Positions 15,461-26,697 of a stretch of DNA of 64,000 nt are shown here, piece after piece. The notes below the pieces were generated by a model. That model was not told the DNA's origin and made no database searches. It was given only the letters and a program-made list of their open reading frames with translations. The position numbers and the translations under genes were made by a program. Each line of letters begins with the position of its first letter. Positions within the stretch are counted from its first letter, which is position 1. This stretch comes from Sinonovacula constricta (Eukaryota > Mollusca > Bivalvia > Cardiida > Solecurtidae): positions 1,358,401 to 1,422,400 of the forward strand of contig CM017560.1 in NCBI GenBank assembly GCA_007844125.1, in the 5' to 3' direction.

Positions 15461-18400
15461 GTGAGTATTTTTGTTACAGAAAAAGTAAAAATACTGTTTA
15501 TAATATAGAAAAAATATTTGTGTAGATGATGGAAACCACAGTTTATCTCAATAAAATTTAATGGCGCTTATTTGTTTAAACGATATATAAAGGCAACAGC
15601 TCGTTTACTTAAAATATAGAATCGCGGTTGATTATTATTTTAATGATTTTGATTGCAATAGTATAAAAAAAGTTATAGAAGCAGGGGATGTGTGGAGTTT
15701 GGTCTCTGTTGGACAAAATTCCTTTTTATGAAGAAAGTTATTTAAATTTTTCCATTCTATAATAGCGGATCTGCAAATACTGTTATTTCCAGGAAACCGC
15801 TAAAGCAAATGCGTTGCTAAGTTTTATTATAAAAAAAACACATGTTAAATGGTCTTAGTTTTGCGAAGGCACATGGTAGGTAGAACCACACGCTTTACAC
15901 ATCATTTAATTTTAATTATAACGTCAAAATCACAGTAATGAGTAAAATATATATATGACTTACGTATAAACAATGGCGTATATACTCGCATGTGAACTTC
16001 GGAGAGCTACTCGATTGTTGAGCTGATGAGATAAAAAAAAGACAGTAACGGCGTAAAAATGGTTTTGATTTTCCCGACCTACAGCGAACACAATTCTTTG
16101 AAGGACATTGTGTTCACAAATAATCTAAAGACAACACAATCCACTGAAGGGCATTGTGTTCACAAATAATCTAACGACAACACAATCCACTGAAGGGCAT
16201 TGTGTTCACAAATAATCTAACGACAACACAATCCACTGAAAGACATTGTGTTCACAAATAATCTAACGACAACACAATCCACTGAAAGACATTGTGTTCA
16301 CAAATAATCTAACAACAACACAATCCACTGAAAGACATTGTGTTCACAAATAATCTAACGACAACACAATCCACTGAAAGACATTGTGTTCACAAATAAT
16401 CTAACGACAACACAATCCACTGAAGGACATTGTGTTCACAAATAATCTAAAGACAACACAATCCACAGAAGGACATTGTGTTCACAATTAATCTAACGAC
16501 AACACAATCCACTGAAGGACATTGTGTTCACAAATAATCTAAAGACAACACAATCCGTTGTAGGACATTTTGTTTAATCTTAATGTCAGACTTTTATAAC
16601 ATTATCTGTCATGGTTCAACGAAACTTTTGTTCTTTGATGAATTAAACAAAGAATAGAAAAAATGCACATTTTGTCGAGATTGACCAAGCCGCAATGAAA
16701 AATGGCCAAAACCAACAAATGCACGAGTTAAACCAAACCAGTTGCAGATTATATGTACTTGTTTGTTCTTTAGCAAGCACTTTAGTGTTAATTTGTAAAG
16801 TTATTTTCAGTTACACAATTACCCCATTAACATTGTTGCTATGTTTTCAATGTAGCATTTCAATGTTCTATGCCTATGTTTAAGAGTATATTGCTCCTTG
16901 TTGCATAGGTCTTGTTGACCCGTGCAGATATTAGGAGATAAAGACATTTTAGTTTTCTTCAAAAGATTTGGGAATACGAGACCCGAACTTTGTGTGTTTG
17001 GACAAAAATAGACATCGTAGCCATAATTGGCTCTTAAATCTGACGATACATTTTGTGGTCATTTTAGTTTTTAACAATACTGATGTTCTACTTCTCTAAG
17101 CACTTACTGTACTGTATTAAACCGGACCTATTTGCGCAATCAGTAGAGCGTCGCTCTAGGTACGGAAGGCCTCGGTTCGATTCCGGGCCGCGACATACCA
17201 AAGTCGTTCAAATGGTAGTGGTATAGCTCCCTATCAATCAATACTTGACTTTTTTTACCCTCGCACTAACTATTGTTATAGGGCGAGCATTAATGTATAG
17301 GAGTTTAAAATAAAATATCACAGTAAGTTTTAATTAATGGCGTGAGGGTTGCCTTATGCCAGGAAGGTTAAGAAAATTAAGAAATGTAAGGATGGTTATT
17401 GTATGATTCTGGATTTGACAATAGGCACTATATAGAATGTATGGATGTTTGTATTTTCTATGAGGCATATGTATGTTTGTGATGTGTGTTATAAAAGTTA
17501 TGTTTGTACAATTAAAAGATGTGCACTTTCTTTTCACCTGTACATTTTTTGTTTCTGTCCACATAATTAACATAACATGATTTACTCGCCTCATTGTAAC
17601 ACAATACAATATAGTGCAATACAGTGCCTCTTCTGGGACATATAATGGTGCTGACAGCACCTCCAAAATATACATAAAACAATTTAAAAACCAAGAAATG
17701 CTTTTGTTTAAAATAAAAGTTAAAAAATAAATTTAGATCGTTTTATCCGATGCTTGTGGCACCTTTTTAGGACCAGTAAAGAGTATGTTTTTTTTTTAAA
17801 AATATCAATACTTTAAATAGGTTATAGGTAATAGGTAATACCAAGTTATAATCTACTATCAAGCTACTGCTTGTTCAGCCGACTTTACAGTTTACCCCCT
17901 GGTCATTGGGTATTTTCGTCAATCCCGTACAATAGCAGCCGACACATGGCGCTGGGAAGTCATATTACTGACCCGAATAACCCTCGCAGGTACCCATTTA
18001 TACACCTGGGCGAAGTGGAACAATTCGAGGTAAATTTCTTACTCAAGGAAATTAGCGGTGACCTGACCGGGGTTCGAACCACGGACCCCGTGATCCGGAG
18101 TCGTGCGTCCTACCACTGGACTATTCCGCTCCACATTAAAGTGGATTAATTTAAAATAAATTAAATAATAAATGCTATATACAGTTTATTATATACAGTC
18201 TCTAATATACAGTATACCAGCCCTGTCCTTTGTTACTAGTCTATTTTTTATCAAATTTTTCTAAATAGAAGAGACTGGTTAACATGTGGATGATGGGACC
18301 GATATTTTAATTTTGTGGTCCCATTGGCAGTCGGATTTCTTTTATTCGTCCACATGCACCATAGACGTAGAGTTATACGAGATAATACAACGCGAAAGAT

Positions 18401-21400
18401 TAAGAGAAAAGAAGGGACGGGAGATATATATATATATACCCGTGTTTGCTATAGCTCCCTTGCTAACGCTCAAGCAAATAAGGGTAGTTCCACGACTGGT
18501 TGGCCCGGTGTAAGGATAATGTGACTGGGTGTGGTATCATGCCAGGTGTTCACGGCATGCTATACACATTGAAGGCAGCACTATATATGCTTCAAGTGGA
18601 CACCGTCTTCAGATAACTGAAATACTTTTGGTGGGACGATAAACACAACAAACAACAAACAAACAATAAAAATACTGTATAAAATGCATTTTCATGTTAA
18701 TTATTAACTACATAAAAGCAAAACAAAGAACAAAAACAACATCTAAATAAACACAAAAACAGCAACAAAAACCCGGAAATTCTTCGAATTAATAATTTAA
18801 TATAATTATTTTCAATTTCAAGCAAACACCTACTTATGTAACCGTCTGTCTATTTTTAACATTTAGGTATGTTTAGTATCTCTTGTTGTTTAGCACGTTT
18901 CTGCAAAAAACACCACGCTTGGTAATGTTTCTTTAACAGGTATAAACATTACATAAATATTTCAGGTAAATATAAGAATGGACCCAAAATGTGATTGATG
19001 CTTGCAAAACACGAAACACGGCATCCATGACAAGAATGACATCTTCATTAATTATAATTTAATTTGCCCGTCACCAGAAAAGGTATCAAACAGGAGAGAA
19101 ACTATGAACTGGGCTTATACAACAATGTATCAGAAAACACAGTTAGTTTCAGGACCGTTCCTAGTAAAAAGAGGTTCAACTTTAATTTAAGCTATAAATT
19201 ACTGTACGTCTAATATATTCACATACATTTACTTAACAATCAACCAATCTTCATATTCACAGTCTGCACATTATGTTTTATTAAAGTGGCAGCAACAGCT
19301 TTCTGTAGATTAGCTAAGAAATTTCTTAAAACCATACATTTTTCTTTCCAAACTTTAAACAATAAAAATTCAATCCGATTTTCGGAACTTAAAATGCTAT
19401 ATTGTTAACACTAACCCATGTAAACCTTAATTAAACACCATTTATGCGTTGCTAATAGCACTAACCTATATTTATGTAAATGAACCGCCCTAAATGTTGT
19501 GCTACTTGCACTAATCTATGTAAATACAAATGAAACACCATTAATACTTTGCTGCTAACACCAACCCATGTAAATCTAAATGAAACACCATAAATGATAT
19601 GCTTACAACACTGATCCATATTAATGTAAATGAAATACCATTAATGCTTTGCTGTTAACACTAATCCATGTAAATCTAACTGAAACACTATTAAGTTGTG
19701 CTGTTTACATACATCCATGTAAATGTAAATATAAGCACTAATAATGACAGTAACGTAACATTAGTGGGAATCATTCATCACACACAAACGGCATAACATG
19801 CTCTGCGTCTAGTTAATTAAAACATATTTGAAAATATTTTTAATATTTAATGCATTGTATTAACAAACTATTTTATGTAAATAATATACTGTTCCAGTGT
19901 TGCCGGTGTACGGCCTTAGCCTGATGGGCCCCACTCAAGGCCACAACGCCACAAGGGCCACTGACCAGCTTACTGACCTTGTGACAGCCTTGACCCCGGT
20001 CCTTAGGTCCCTGACCCCAGTCTTGGACTCCCTAGCACCGGCGCTGCAGAGACTCGGACCCATACTAGACAAGCTGCTAGGAAGTCTCACCACTCCCTTC
20101 AATGTGATAGCCGCCAACCCGCCAGAGACTCCACTCGACCTGATTATCCAAAAATTGTTAGGACCTAAAGGCTTGATTACTGGACTGTTAGGCGGGCCTA
20201 GCGGCAACGCATCGAGCCCGCTGGATAGTCTGGTTCAGGGTTTGGGCACCGTGGTCGCCGGTGTAGGTTCGTCAGCAGGAGGTAGACAGATACAGGATAC
20301 ACTTGGTGGTCTTGTTGGGGGTCTGGTGTCAACTAATGGAGCGGCTGTGAGTGGCGTCGGCAATGCGTCAAAAGGCAAACTGACCAAACAACTAGATAAG
20401 CTAGTCCGCGGTGTAAGACCAATGGTTGGACAGGCAATCAGGAGAGCAAGTCCAGTATCAGTTGGTCAGTTGACTGATCAACTAGGTGGTGTAGTTGGTG
20501 GTTTACCCTTATTGGTTGGGGAAGCGGTCAGGGATGCATCTACTGCGTCCAACCCTCGGCTAGCTGAAATGGTCGGTGGATTTGTGCGAGATATAAACAC
20601 AACGCTAGAGCAAGCTCTTCGTAAGACAAATAAATTAAAAGATGCAAGTGTCGGTAGCTTTCTCAGAAATAATGCCAGTACAGCTGAAACAGCTAGAGAT
20701 GGGCAAGAACAACTGAACATAAGTGCTGTCCTTTCGAAAGAATTGATCGATAAAAACAAGAATGGATCAGTCAATATGAAGCCAGGGATTGTTCAATCGG
20801 TATCCAGTTCATTGCCGGACGCGGTCCCCATGACGTGGAACATTTGGACTTTAGGATCTCATGCTAGGACTGCCCATCTTCTATCGGAGTCATGTGAGAG
20901 CATGTGTCCACAGATCTACCGGCCTGTGTGTTCCAGCGCAGGCAGCACATATGACAACCCCTGCATAATGGGATGCAGGTACGGACGGGCCTCTGTTTTA
21001 CAAGCTTTTACAGTTTCTTAGCCTTGCCGAGTGCATTGGAATTTATCTGGGTGAATATTGTCATAAAACTGTAAAAGTGAAAACAGAATTGCACTACTTG
21101 AAAAATAAAATTACGTTCCTTTAGGATAAAAATAGTACTTCCCTTCAGTGACAGAGATATTTTAATGCTTTCAGTATTCAATTTCTATAGATTAGATATT
21201 ATTGTTGCATCTTAAGTGTTCTATAATATGTATTTTCCGACACTTTCTTATTTGTTGGTAGTAATTTCAGTTGTTTGCGGGTGCTGATGCAGATGATCAG
21301 TTAATTTGATATTTTCGGATGTTCCTATCTAAGCGTAAAATGATCGAACCCTGTAGGGAAGTCAGGTGATTCTGGGATGTAAGATCCCAGCTTTACAAGA

Positions 21401-22507
21401 CAAGAGGACTGGAAAATTCTTGTCTTGATTTCTCTTTTTGCTTACTTACCACCGCTTGGTTTGTGCAAACGGCAGTCCGTGTAAACCCAGACAACTGATC
21501 TTCACTTTGTTAATTGGGTATTTAGAAGAAAGTCAGTGTCACGCTATACTCTAAGCACAATACAATGCATTTCGTGCCATCCGGTCATTGTGTTACGTTT
21601 AAGTGCTCTGAGGCTGCAGGTGCAAACATGTAAGCTAAGCTTAATAAAATTCTAAGCTTTAAAAGTAAATTTTGTCTGTTGACAACTTAGGTCGAAGTTA
21701 AGGTCCTTTACTGCGTATATAGATAATAATGTAATATTATATATTAAGTAATAGTGTCTAGGTTCGCAAGTTACATTTATTTTAATATTCTCAGGTTTGT
21801 CCGAGATAGGTTTCGTTAGCTATCCTGACTGTCTCCCTCCCCCTACCCAATTTTCTAGGCTTGGGCACGTTATAAAACCGTGGTTTAATTATAATAGATC
21901 TTTATAATATAAATGTTTATATTTCCAAGTGGCGAGGAGATGAAATGTACCGGTCCGTGCCCATGCAGATTGTCAGTTCACCCGGCCATCCGTCACTGTG
22001 GCTGTGATCCGGAAGACTACAACCCGGTGTGTACCGTGGCTGGACACATCCTGACGAACACGTGCATCGCCGACTGTCTGTACGTACCGCCAGTCAAACG
22101 AAATATGTCATCAGCATTTCTCTCCGTTGTGTTTAACCTTTTTTTCAACAAGCATACAACACGATAGATAAAACGTTATCTGCTCTCTTTTTTACTTACA
22201 CACATTTAACTTTGTTTCGTCTATGCTATTTATTTCCTTGGTATTCACCTTAATTTAATTATTTGTTTGTTTGCCTTCCCATAAAACATATATAAGCAGA
22301 GCAATTCACTCTTCGGACTTTGTGTAAATTATATGCATGAAAGGCCTATGATATTGATTCAGGTTCTGTTTGGGCGATTGGATGAGCTCATACACGACTT
22401 AGTTACGGCTTTACTATTATTACAATGAAATTTTAAAATGCTAAAATTTAATAGTTTGTGTTTACAGGAAGCAGAGAATCGCCTGCTCGTCCACCTGCCC
22501 ATGTTAG
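15415..22507 (+). CDS. Gene 1: secreted protein with low-complexity repeats and two Kazal-type domains (4 exons)
   Basis: Spliced model: 15415-15460, 19898-20978, 21930-22079, 22468-22507. The total is 1317 nt, or 438 residues plus TAG, and phases 1/2/2 match at every junction. Residues 1-21 look like a signal peptide (starts MASCIGACVCLLFAT). Residues 45-72 are four seven-residue repeats of the form xxLxPxL. Residues about 144-264 are four repeats of about 30 residues (L-x5-L-V/G-G core, ending AIRRAS-like). Several N-glycosylation sequons are present. Two Kazal-type domains end the protein: Cys 348, 352, 360, 371, 375, 382, 386, 388 and Cys 399, 401, 410, 421, 425, 432, 436, 438. Both have PVC, a G/Y/N-containing loop and a closing CPC. 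Known Kazal domains inhibit serine proteases, so a secreted inhibitor or matrix protein is inferred. The repeat region was not recognised as any named family. Confidence 0.8.
16085..16575. repeat. 46-bp minisatellite with a hairpin in each unit, about 10.5 copies
   Basis: The unit contains aacacaat, a 12-nt spacer and attgtgtt, i.e. an 8-bp inverted repeat, followed by cacaaataatctaacgac. Copies differ by a few substitutions (aaagac/acgac, gaagg/gaaag). Confidence 0.95.
17122..17232 (+). mobile_element. tRNA-derived SINE, 5' (tRNA-head) part
   Basis: A-box-like gcaatcagtagagcg and B-box ggttcgattcc, followed by the family-specific aatggtagtggtatagctcc. It matches the head of full-length copies at 43441 and 62169 and stops after tatagctccct. 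Confidence 0.8.
17865..18132 (-). mobile_element. tRNA-derived SINE, second family, reverse orientation
   Basis: On the - strand: a tRNA-like head with A box tagtccagtggtaggacg and B box ggttcgaacc, then a body including aatgggtacctgcgagggtt. The anticodon arm is not that of a clean functional tRNA gene, and non-tRNA sequence follows directly, so it is called a SINE. Confidence 0.72.
18450..18650 (+). mobile_element. tRNA-derived SINE, 3' part
   Basis: Starts at tatagctccct and continues with the family body (gttccacgactggttggccc, gggtgtggtatcatgccagg, gcagcactatat) to the aacaacaaac-rich tail. It complements the head at 17122-17232. Confidence 0.82.
19395..19740. repeat. Degenerate tandem repeat, about 50-56 bp unit, 6-7 copies
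   Basis: The repeated core is ccatgtaaatctaaatgaaa, then caccattaatgctttgctgt and taacacta. Copies are diverged. It lies 160 bp upstream of the exon 2 acceptor of gene 1. Confidence 0.85.
19898..20978 (+). CDS. Gene 1 exon 2 (repeat region and first half of Kazal domain 1)
   Basis: Acceptor TTCCAG ends at 19897. A 1081-nt open stretch, GC-richer than its surroundings, runs to donor GTACGG at 20979. It encodes the xxLxPxL heptads, the 30-residue repeats, a Lys/Asn-rich stretch, then the start of Kazal domain 1 (CESMCP, PVC, STYDNPC, GC). The open frame continues 13 codons past the donor before a stop, but the Kazal pattern is only completed by splicing to exon 3. Confidence 0.88.
20979..21929 (+). 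other. Gene 1 intron 2
   Basis: 951-bp intron (GTACGG to CCAAG). No repeat was recognised. Confidence 0.7.
21930..22079 (+). CDS. Gene 1 exon 3 (end of Kazal 1, most of Kazal 2)
   Basis: Acceptor CCAAG ends at 21929; donor GTACGT starts at 22080. The 150 nt encode the closing cysteines of domain 1 (KCTGPCPC) and domain 2 through CIADC. The boundaries were chosen because they keep the frame and reproduce the same cysteine spacing in both domains (10-3-6-3-1). Confidence 0.82.
22080..22467 (+). other. Gene 1 intron 3
   Basis: 388-bp intron (GTACGT to TTTACAG). Nothing else was seen. Confidence 0.7.
22468..22507 (+). CDS. Gene 1 exon 4 (C-terminus and stop)
   Basis: Acceptor TTTACAG ends at 22467. 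The phase-2 continuation reads LKQRIACSSTCPC then TAG at 22505-22507. It supplies the last three cysteines with the same CPC ending as domain 1, which independently supports the splice. Confidence 0.8.
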
Positions 22508-22826
22508 AACATCACTATGGACAACAGCCGTGCAGACGAACAAAAGGCATAGTCGGATTTGACAAAAGTTCTACATTTTTCAAGACAACAGTTTAATACA
22601 AGAACTGTCTTCATACTACTTATACTTAATACTATATATTAAATTACGACGGTCGCAATATTCAAAATAGCCGATACTTTTCAGATAATTTGAATTAGTC
22701 ATAAAACCTTCATTGCATCGTCCTTATACAGCGTTTCTGGTTATTGCTTTTTTTCTCGAAAACATTATGTCAATTTATGTATAGCAAGTTAAAACTACAG
22801 TGGAAATAAAGATGTCCGTGAAATAC
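22508..22826 (+). promoter_or_regulatory. Probable 3' UTR and polyadenylation signal of gene 1
   Basis: AT-rich sequence follows the stop. AATAAA occurs at 22805-22810, about 300 nt downstream, the first convincing canonical signal in a typical 3' UTR position. The cleavage point about 15 nt further is inferred. Confidence 0.45.
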
Positions 22827-25048
22827 ACCTTTTGTCAGTTTTCTATTAAGGTCAATATCAAGGTCAAGATTAGTGAAACAGCCATCTGAATCAGTTTCTA
22901 TGTCACTTTGGATATTAGTGAGTTAAGACCCCCTATGGATTCTATACTACACCCATAAAATATATCTTACGAAAAATGATCTACATACATACGATGTGGC
23001 AATTTTAATGGACCTCTCTTTGGCTTTTGACTGTTTATTTAGTTATTTTGCTGAAAAGGAATCTCTGTAACATTTCATCGCTGGCTGTCTACTAAGAATT
23101 GCTTAATCCAATAAGTAGTAAAAACGTGAGTTAACAGTGGTGCTTCACAACACAATGTCCTGTAGGTAGAAAGGAAAAGGTGTTCCTCAGTGTTCTATTC
23201 TAGTGTATGTTGTATTTCATTAAGTAACACTCCATTCACGACTTACTTTAATTACTTTAACCTAGTCGGTTGACCTAAAATTAATTTCAAATTAACTGAC
23301 AATCTGAAATGGTCTCAAACCAATAAGAAATAAACCAACACTTAATAAAATACTTTGCTGTATTTGAGTAAGCATCTGGACAGTCGACTGACATAATTCG
23401 TAAACAAGCATATTCTTATGGCAAAATACATTTCTTTTCACTTAAATGGAAAGCACATGTCACAATACATGATTCACATATGTCATACAATCAACTCAAG
23501 TGGCTGCTGCATATTATAACAACATATATCAATAATATTAACACATTTATAATTTTCTTCATCTGCAAAAACAAGCCATTATTTATTTGTCATGTCTGTC
23601 TCGTTCGACTGTCCAAACCTTAATGACAAGCTTTTTACAAAACGAAATCCTCGTGCATATCTTAAAACGCCACCTGGCGTTCATTACATTCAACTAAAAG
23701 AAATTAATTGTTTTCTTATTCGATTTAACTTAACCGAAGAAAATTACATTTAATACGCAGAGAGCAATTGTATACCAACAGATATGTATTTGTTTTTACA
23801 AATAGACCAAATGACTTTATTCTAATGGTAGAACTAGTAGAGCGCTACAAATACAGCACCAATGAACATAACTGAACAACATACTGTTTTTCATATTTGT
23901 ACATCCTTTTGAGTGAAAATTCAAGTAAAAGAGTTATTAATTAGTGTGTTATCGTATGATAAAGTGATCAGAGATCATTGTAAACCCAGTTTCAAAGTTG
24001 TTTAACAAAGTTTTACTTCTTAAAGCAAATAAATTGTACAGGTAAACTTGGACAAATATGGATAAGTTGCTTAAACGATATAAGGTAAAGGTTGTTTATG
24101 TAGACGACAATACACTGTATGATGACAGCATCATTCGGATGAACTGCCATTACCCTTCAATCAGGCAGTGTATATCTTAATTCACATGATCGTCTATCAA
24201 ACTTATGTATTGCCAATAACATATTGCCCATATATTGTACTGATTATATTCATTTGTTTATTTATAAAACATGTATACTTTGTCATATAACCCGTAATGT
24301 ATAATATACAGTCCTACACCTATAATGATACTGCTGTCAGGGATGTCAGTGCTTTCATTATAGTTTCTGCTCATGAGCGTTTCTGCCATTACGCACTTTA
24401 CGCACGTGCGTAACTTCCGTTCGAAAAATCGAAAATCTGAAAGTACCAAAAACACTATGAAAGTCGATGCCTACACCGGGTTAGGAATGATATATCTTAT
24501 TTCCGTAGTTTCTATGATATAAAATCGTATTACCACACCATTAAAGTTGAAAAGGTTTTAAAATGATTAAACTTATACACGTCAGGATTTTAGTCGTTCA
24601 TATTTTCCCTCGCCTGTCCGCATTTTACCTATTATTCATTAGAAAAGAACCGAATATAATCAAAAGTATTACTACAAAGGTTATTTCTCTTGTAATTGTG
24701 CGTAACTTCAAAAACGGCACAGATACGCGCCTGTTTCTGCTTACAATAATATGCGAACATAAACGGAGTTGTTTTACAAACACAAAGAGATTGTTCTCGA
24801 TTCTTTAAACATGTTTTTCTTGCCATTTTTGTCTTGATTTAAAAATTTCATTTCATTTACAATCAACAACTTTGTGTAGTTCTTCTAATAGCAATAATAT
24901 TTTTTTGTCTCTTCAAAATACCATGTGGACATAATTTTCAATTACGTCACTCCTTTTTAACGACGTCATAACTTATCAAAGAAAACGTCACATCTTGTGC
25001 ATTTTTTATGTAAATTAAAATTGATCGTTTTCGTCTTTATTGTTTGAA
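22827..25048. other. Intergenic stretch between gene 1 and the repeats upstream of gene 2
   Basis: AT-rich, with no supported gene. Short frames near 24258-24826 overlap on both strands and lack coding character. Confidence 0.5.
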
Positions 25049-25300
25049 ACTGAGAAAACTCTCGGGAAGTGCGAGGGTAGGACTCTGTAAAACCGGTTTA
25101 AGCACCCCAGTGGTCCCTTTTGCCGACTGATTGTTCCAAGGCGGAGACTGTTGTGTTTGCTCTTTTGGTTTAATGACTCATCACAGATTTGTTCTTACAT
25201 TTTTATTTGGCTTGCATGTGAATACCTTGTGTTCTGTGCCTTTTCAAATGTTTGGTATATGTTGAAATGCTCATAGAACTTTGTCATATTACCTTATTAA
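25049..25300 (+). repeat. Dispersed repeat family B, copy 1
   Basis: About 230 bp, including gtaaaaccggtttaagcacc, gccgactgattgttccaagg and tttggtatatgttgaaatgc. Homologous copies are at 51781-52015 and, reversed, 59890-60105. It has no tRNA-like head; its class is unknown. Confidence 0.8.
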
Positions 25301-25362
25301 AAGATACGACAAAATCAACATTTAAGTTTTGCAACGTAGCCATCTTAAAGATAGCGGACCTG

Positions 25363-25864
25363 TTAAAGGCGGTATTCGAAAGTTTGAACCAACTATATAT
25401 TTCTAAAATAACCACATAAGTCATTGTTACTTGAAAAGATCCTGCAAAATAGTGTTAATTGATGTCATATCTCTGTTTGAACGGTGAATTATTAATTCAC
25501 ATTCGTAATTGCACCAGGTATTTCATTTCAGAACCAGGCTTCAGGGTTAGCTATTCTTAGACTAAGAAACCCATGTGACCATTTACTTCTGAGTTCATCC
25601 GGCCAATCCTCCCTGACGTCGATATCTGTTATAGCAGAGATCACTATCATCCTTAGACAGATTTGGAACGAATGGCTATTTAGGGTGATTTTATTTACCC
25701 AATTCCAACAATATAGTGCTAGTATGTAGTGGTCAAAATCGCCATTTTTTACACTTAAGTATGAGTTTATGCAGAAAAAAAAAATGCCAAAATTTCCCAA
25801 ACCATTGGTAAGAGATATGTTACATGCTTTTAATATAGGCAAACTGTCGGAAAACCACCTTTAA
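25363..25864 (+). mobile_element. Family A element, copy A3, TTAA-flanked
   Basis: TTAA at 25363-25366 and 25861-25864. The left end aggcggtattcgaaagtttg and the reverse complement of the right end aggtggttttccgacagttt are imperfect inverted repeats. The interior shares the central blocks with A1, A2, A5 and A6. No transposase frame. Confidence 0.8.
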
Positions 25865-26651
25865 TGTGTCTTTTTGATTTTTTATTTAACGTTGTAATGA
25901 CATATCTTAGCTGTTTAGCCATTAACACACATCATCTTGGTTGTAGGTATAAAATCATATCCGCGGACATGCAGCGTTGTTTGTTATATTTCTGCTAATT
26001 ATGATGAAATATTAACTATTCTAAATAATTAAGCCTATACATACGCTGTTATAAAAAATATTGATAGCCACATGTCCGTGGGAGTGACGAGTCCGGATAT
26101 GACCGTTATAATCACAGTGTTCAGCACTATGTATTTCGGTCAGATTTGATATATTTTAAAAAATTAAACGTTTCTTAAGCATGTTTGAATTAAATAATTA
26201 TCTATCTACACATTTATCTATTATACATCTATTAACAGTATACCCCTGCGCTGGCTAAATCTCATTTTAATCATTGTCGGTCCTTTAAAACCTATTAGAC
26301 AGTTAGAATGTGTTTAAATAACATGTTTTTTGTTGTCTATAAACCCTGCGTGCGTTTTAGTGATAGTTTATTATATACAATAAGACCATGCATTCTAGGT
26401 TTGCATACCGTTATTGTTGACATGTACACACGCGTTTTTCATTTCTTTCATTTTCAGGCGAAAATACTCTTAACAATACTGTTAATATTTTTAGCACGAG
26501 TTGTTCCCCTTGAAGTTCGATTAGGTTAGGGTGTGACGACAGCAATATTGGTAGGTTTGTGCTTCGTCGGTGAATGTTTCATCAGTGTCACGCAGGCGCA
26601 ATCACAGGTAAACAAATATCGGTTTCAGAAGATGCTGTGAACTTGTGAAAA
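25865..26651. other. Upstream region of gene 2
   Basis: No gene was seen. The promoter and 5' UTR of gene 2 should be here if exon 1 at 26652 is the start; no core promoter motif was assigned. Confidence 0.4.
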
Positions 26652-26697
26652 ATGGATGTAACATTTCTTGGGATACTTTTGCTGACGGTGTCTCGTG
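26652..26697 (+). CDS. Gene 2 exon 1 (signal peptide)
   Basis: ATG at 26652 opens MDVTFLGILLLTVSR plus one base, followed by donor GTAATA. Phase 1 fits exon 2 (joining codon GGG). It has the same length (46 nt) and phase as exon 1 of the Kazal gene, a common layout for secreted proteins. An alternative start exists next to exon 2 (32557). Confidence 0.6.

Larger units (their letters stand above)
15461..19897 (+). other. Gene 1 intron 1
   Basis: 4.4-kb intron (GTGAGT to TTCCAG). Holds the 46-bp minisatellite, a SINE split by a 1.2-kb insertion, a second SINE in reverse orientation, and a degenerate tandem repeat next to the acceptor. Confidence 0.7.

Noticed and set aside
18063..18132. Possible functional tRNA gene on the - strand
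   Set aside because: A and B boxes are present, but the sequence continues into a long non-tRNA body, as in a SINE, and the arms do not form a clean tRNA.
20478..20774. 98-codon frame on the - strand
   Set aside because: Shadow of exon 2 of the Kazal gene.
25528..25842. 104-codon frame on the - strand
   Set aside because: It lies entirely inside family A copy A3; other copies do not keep the frame, so it is not a transposase.
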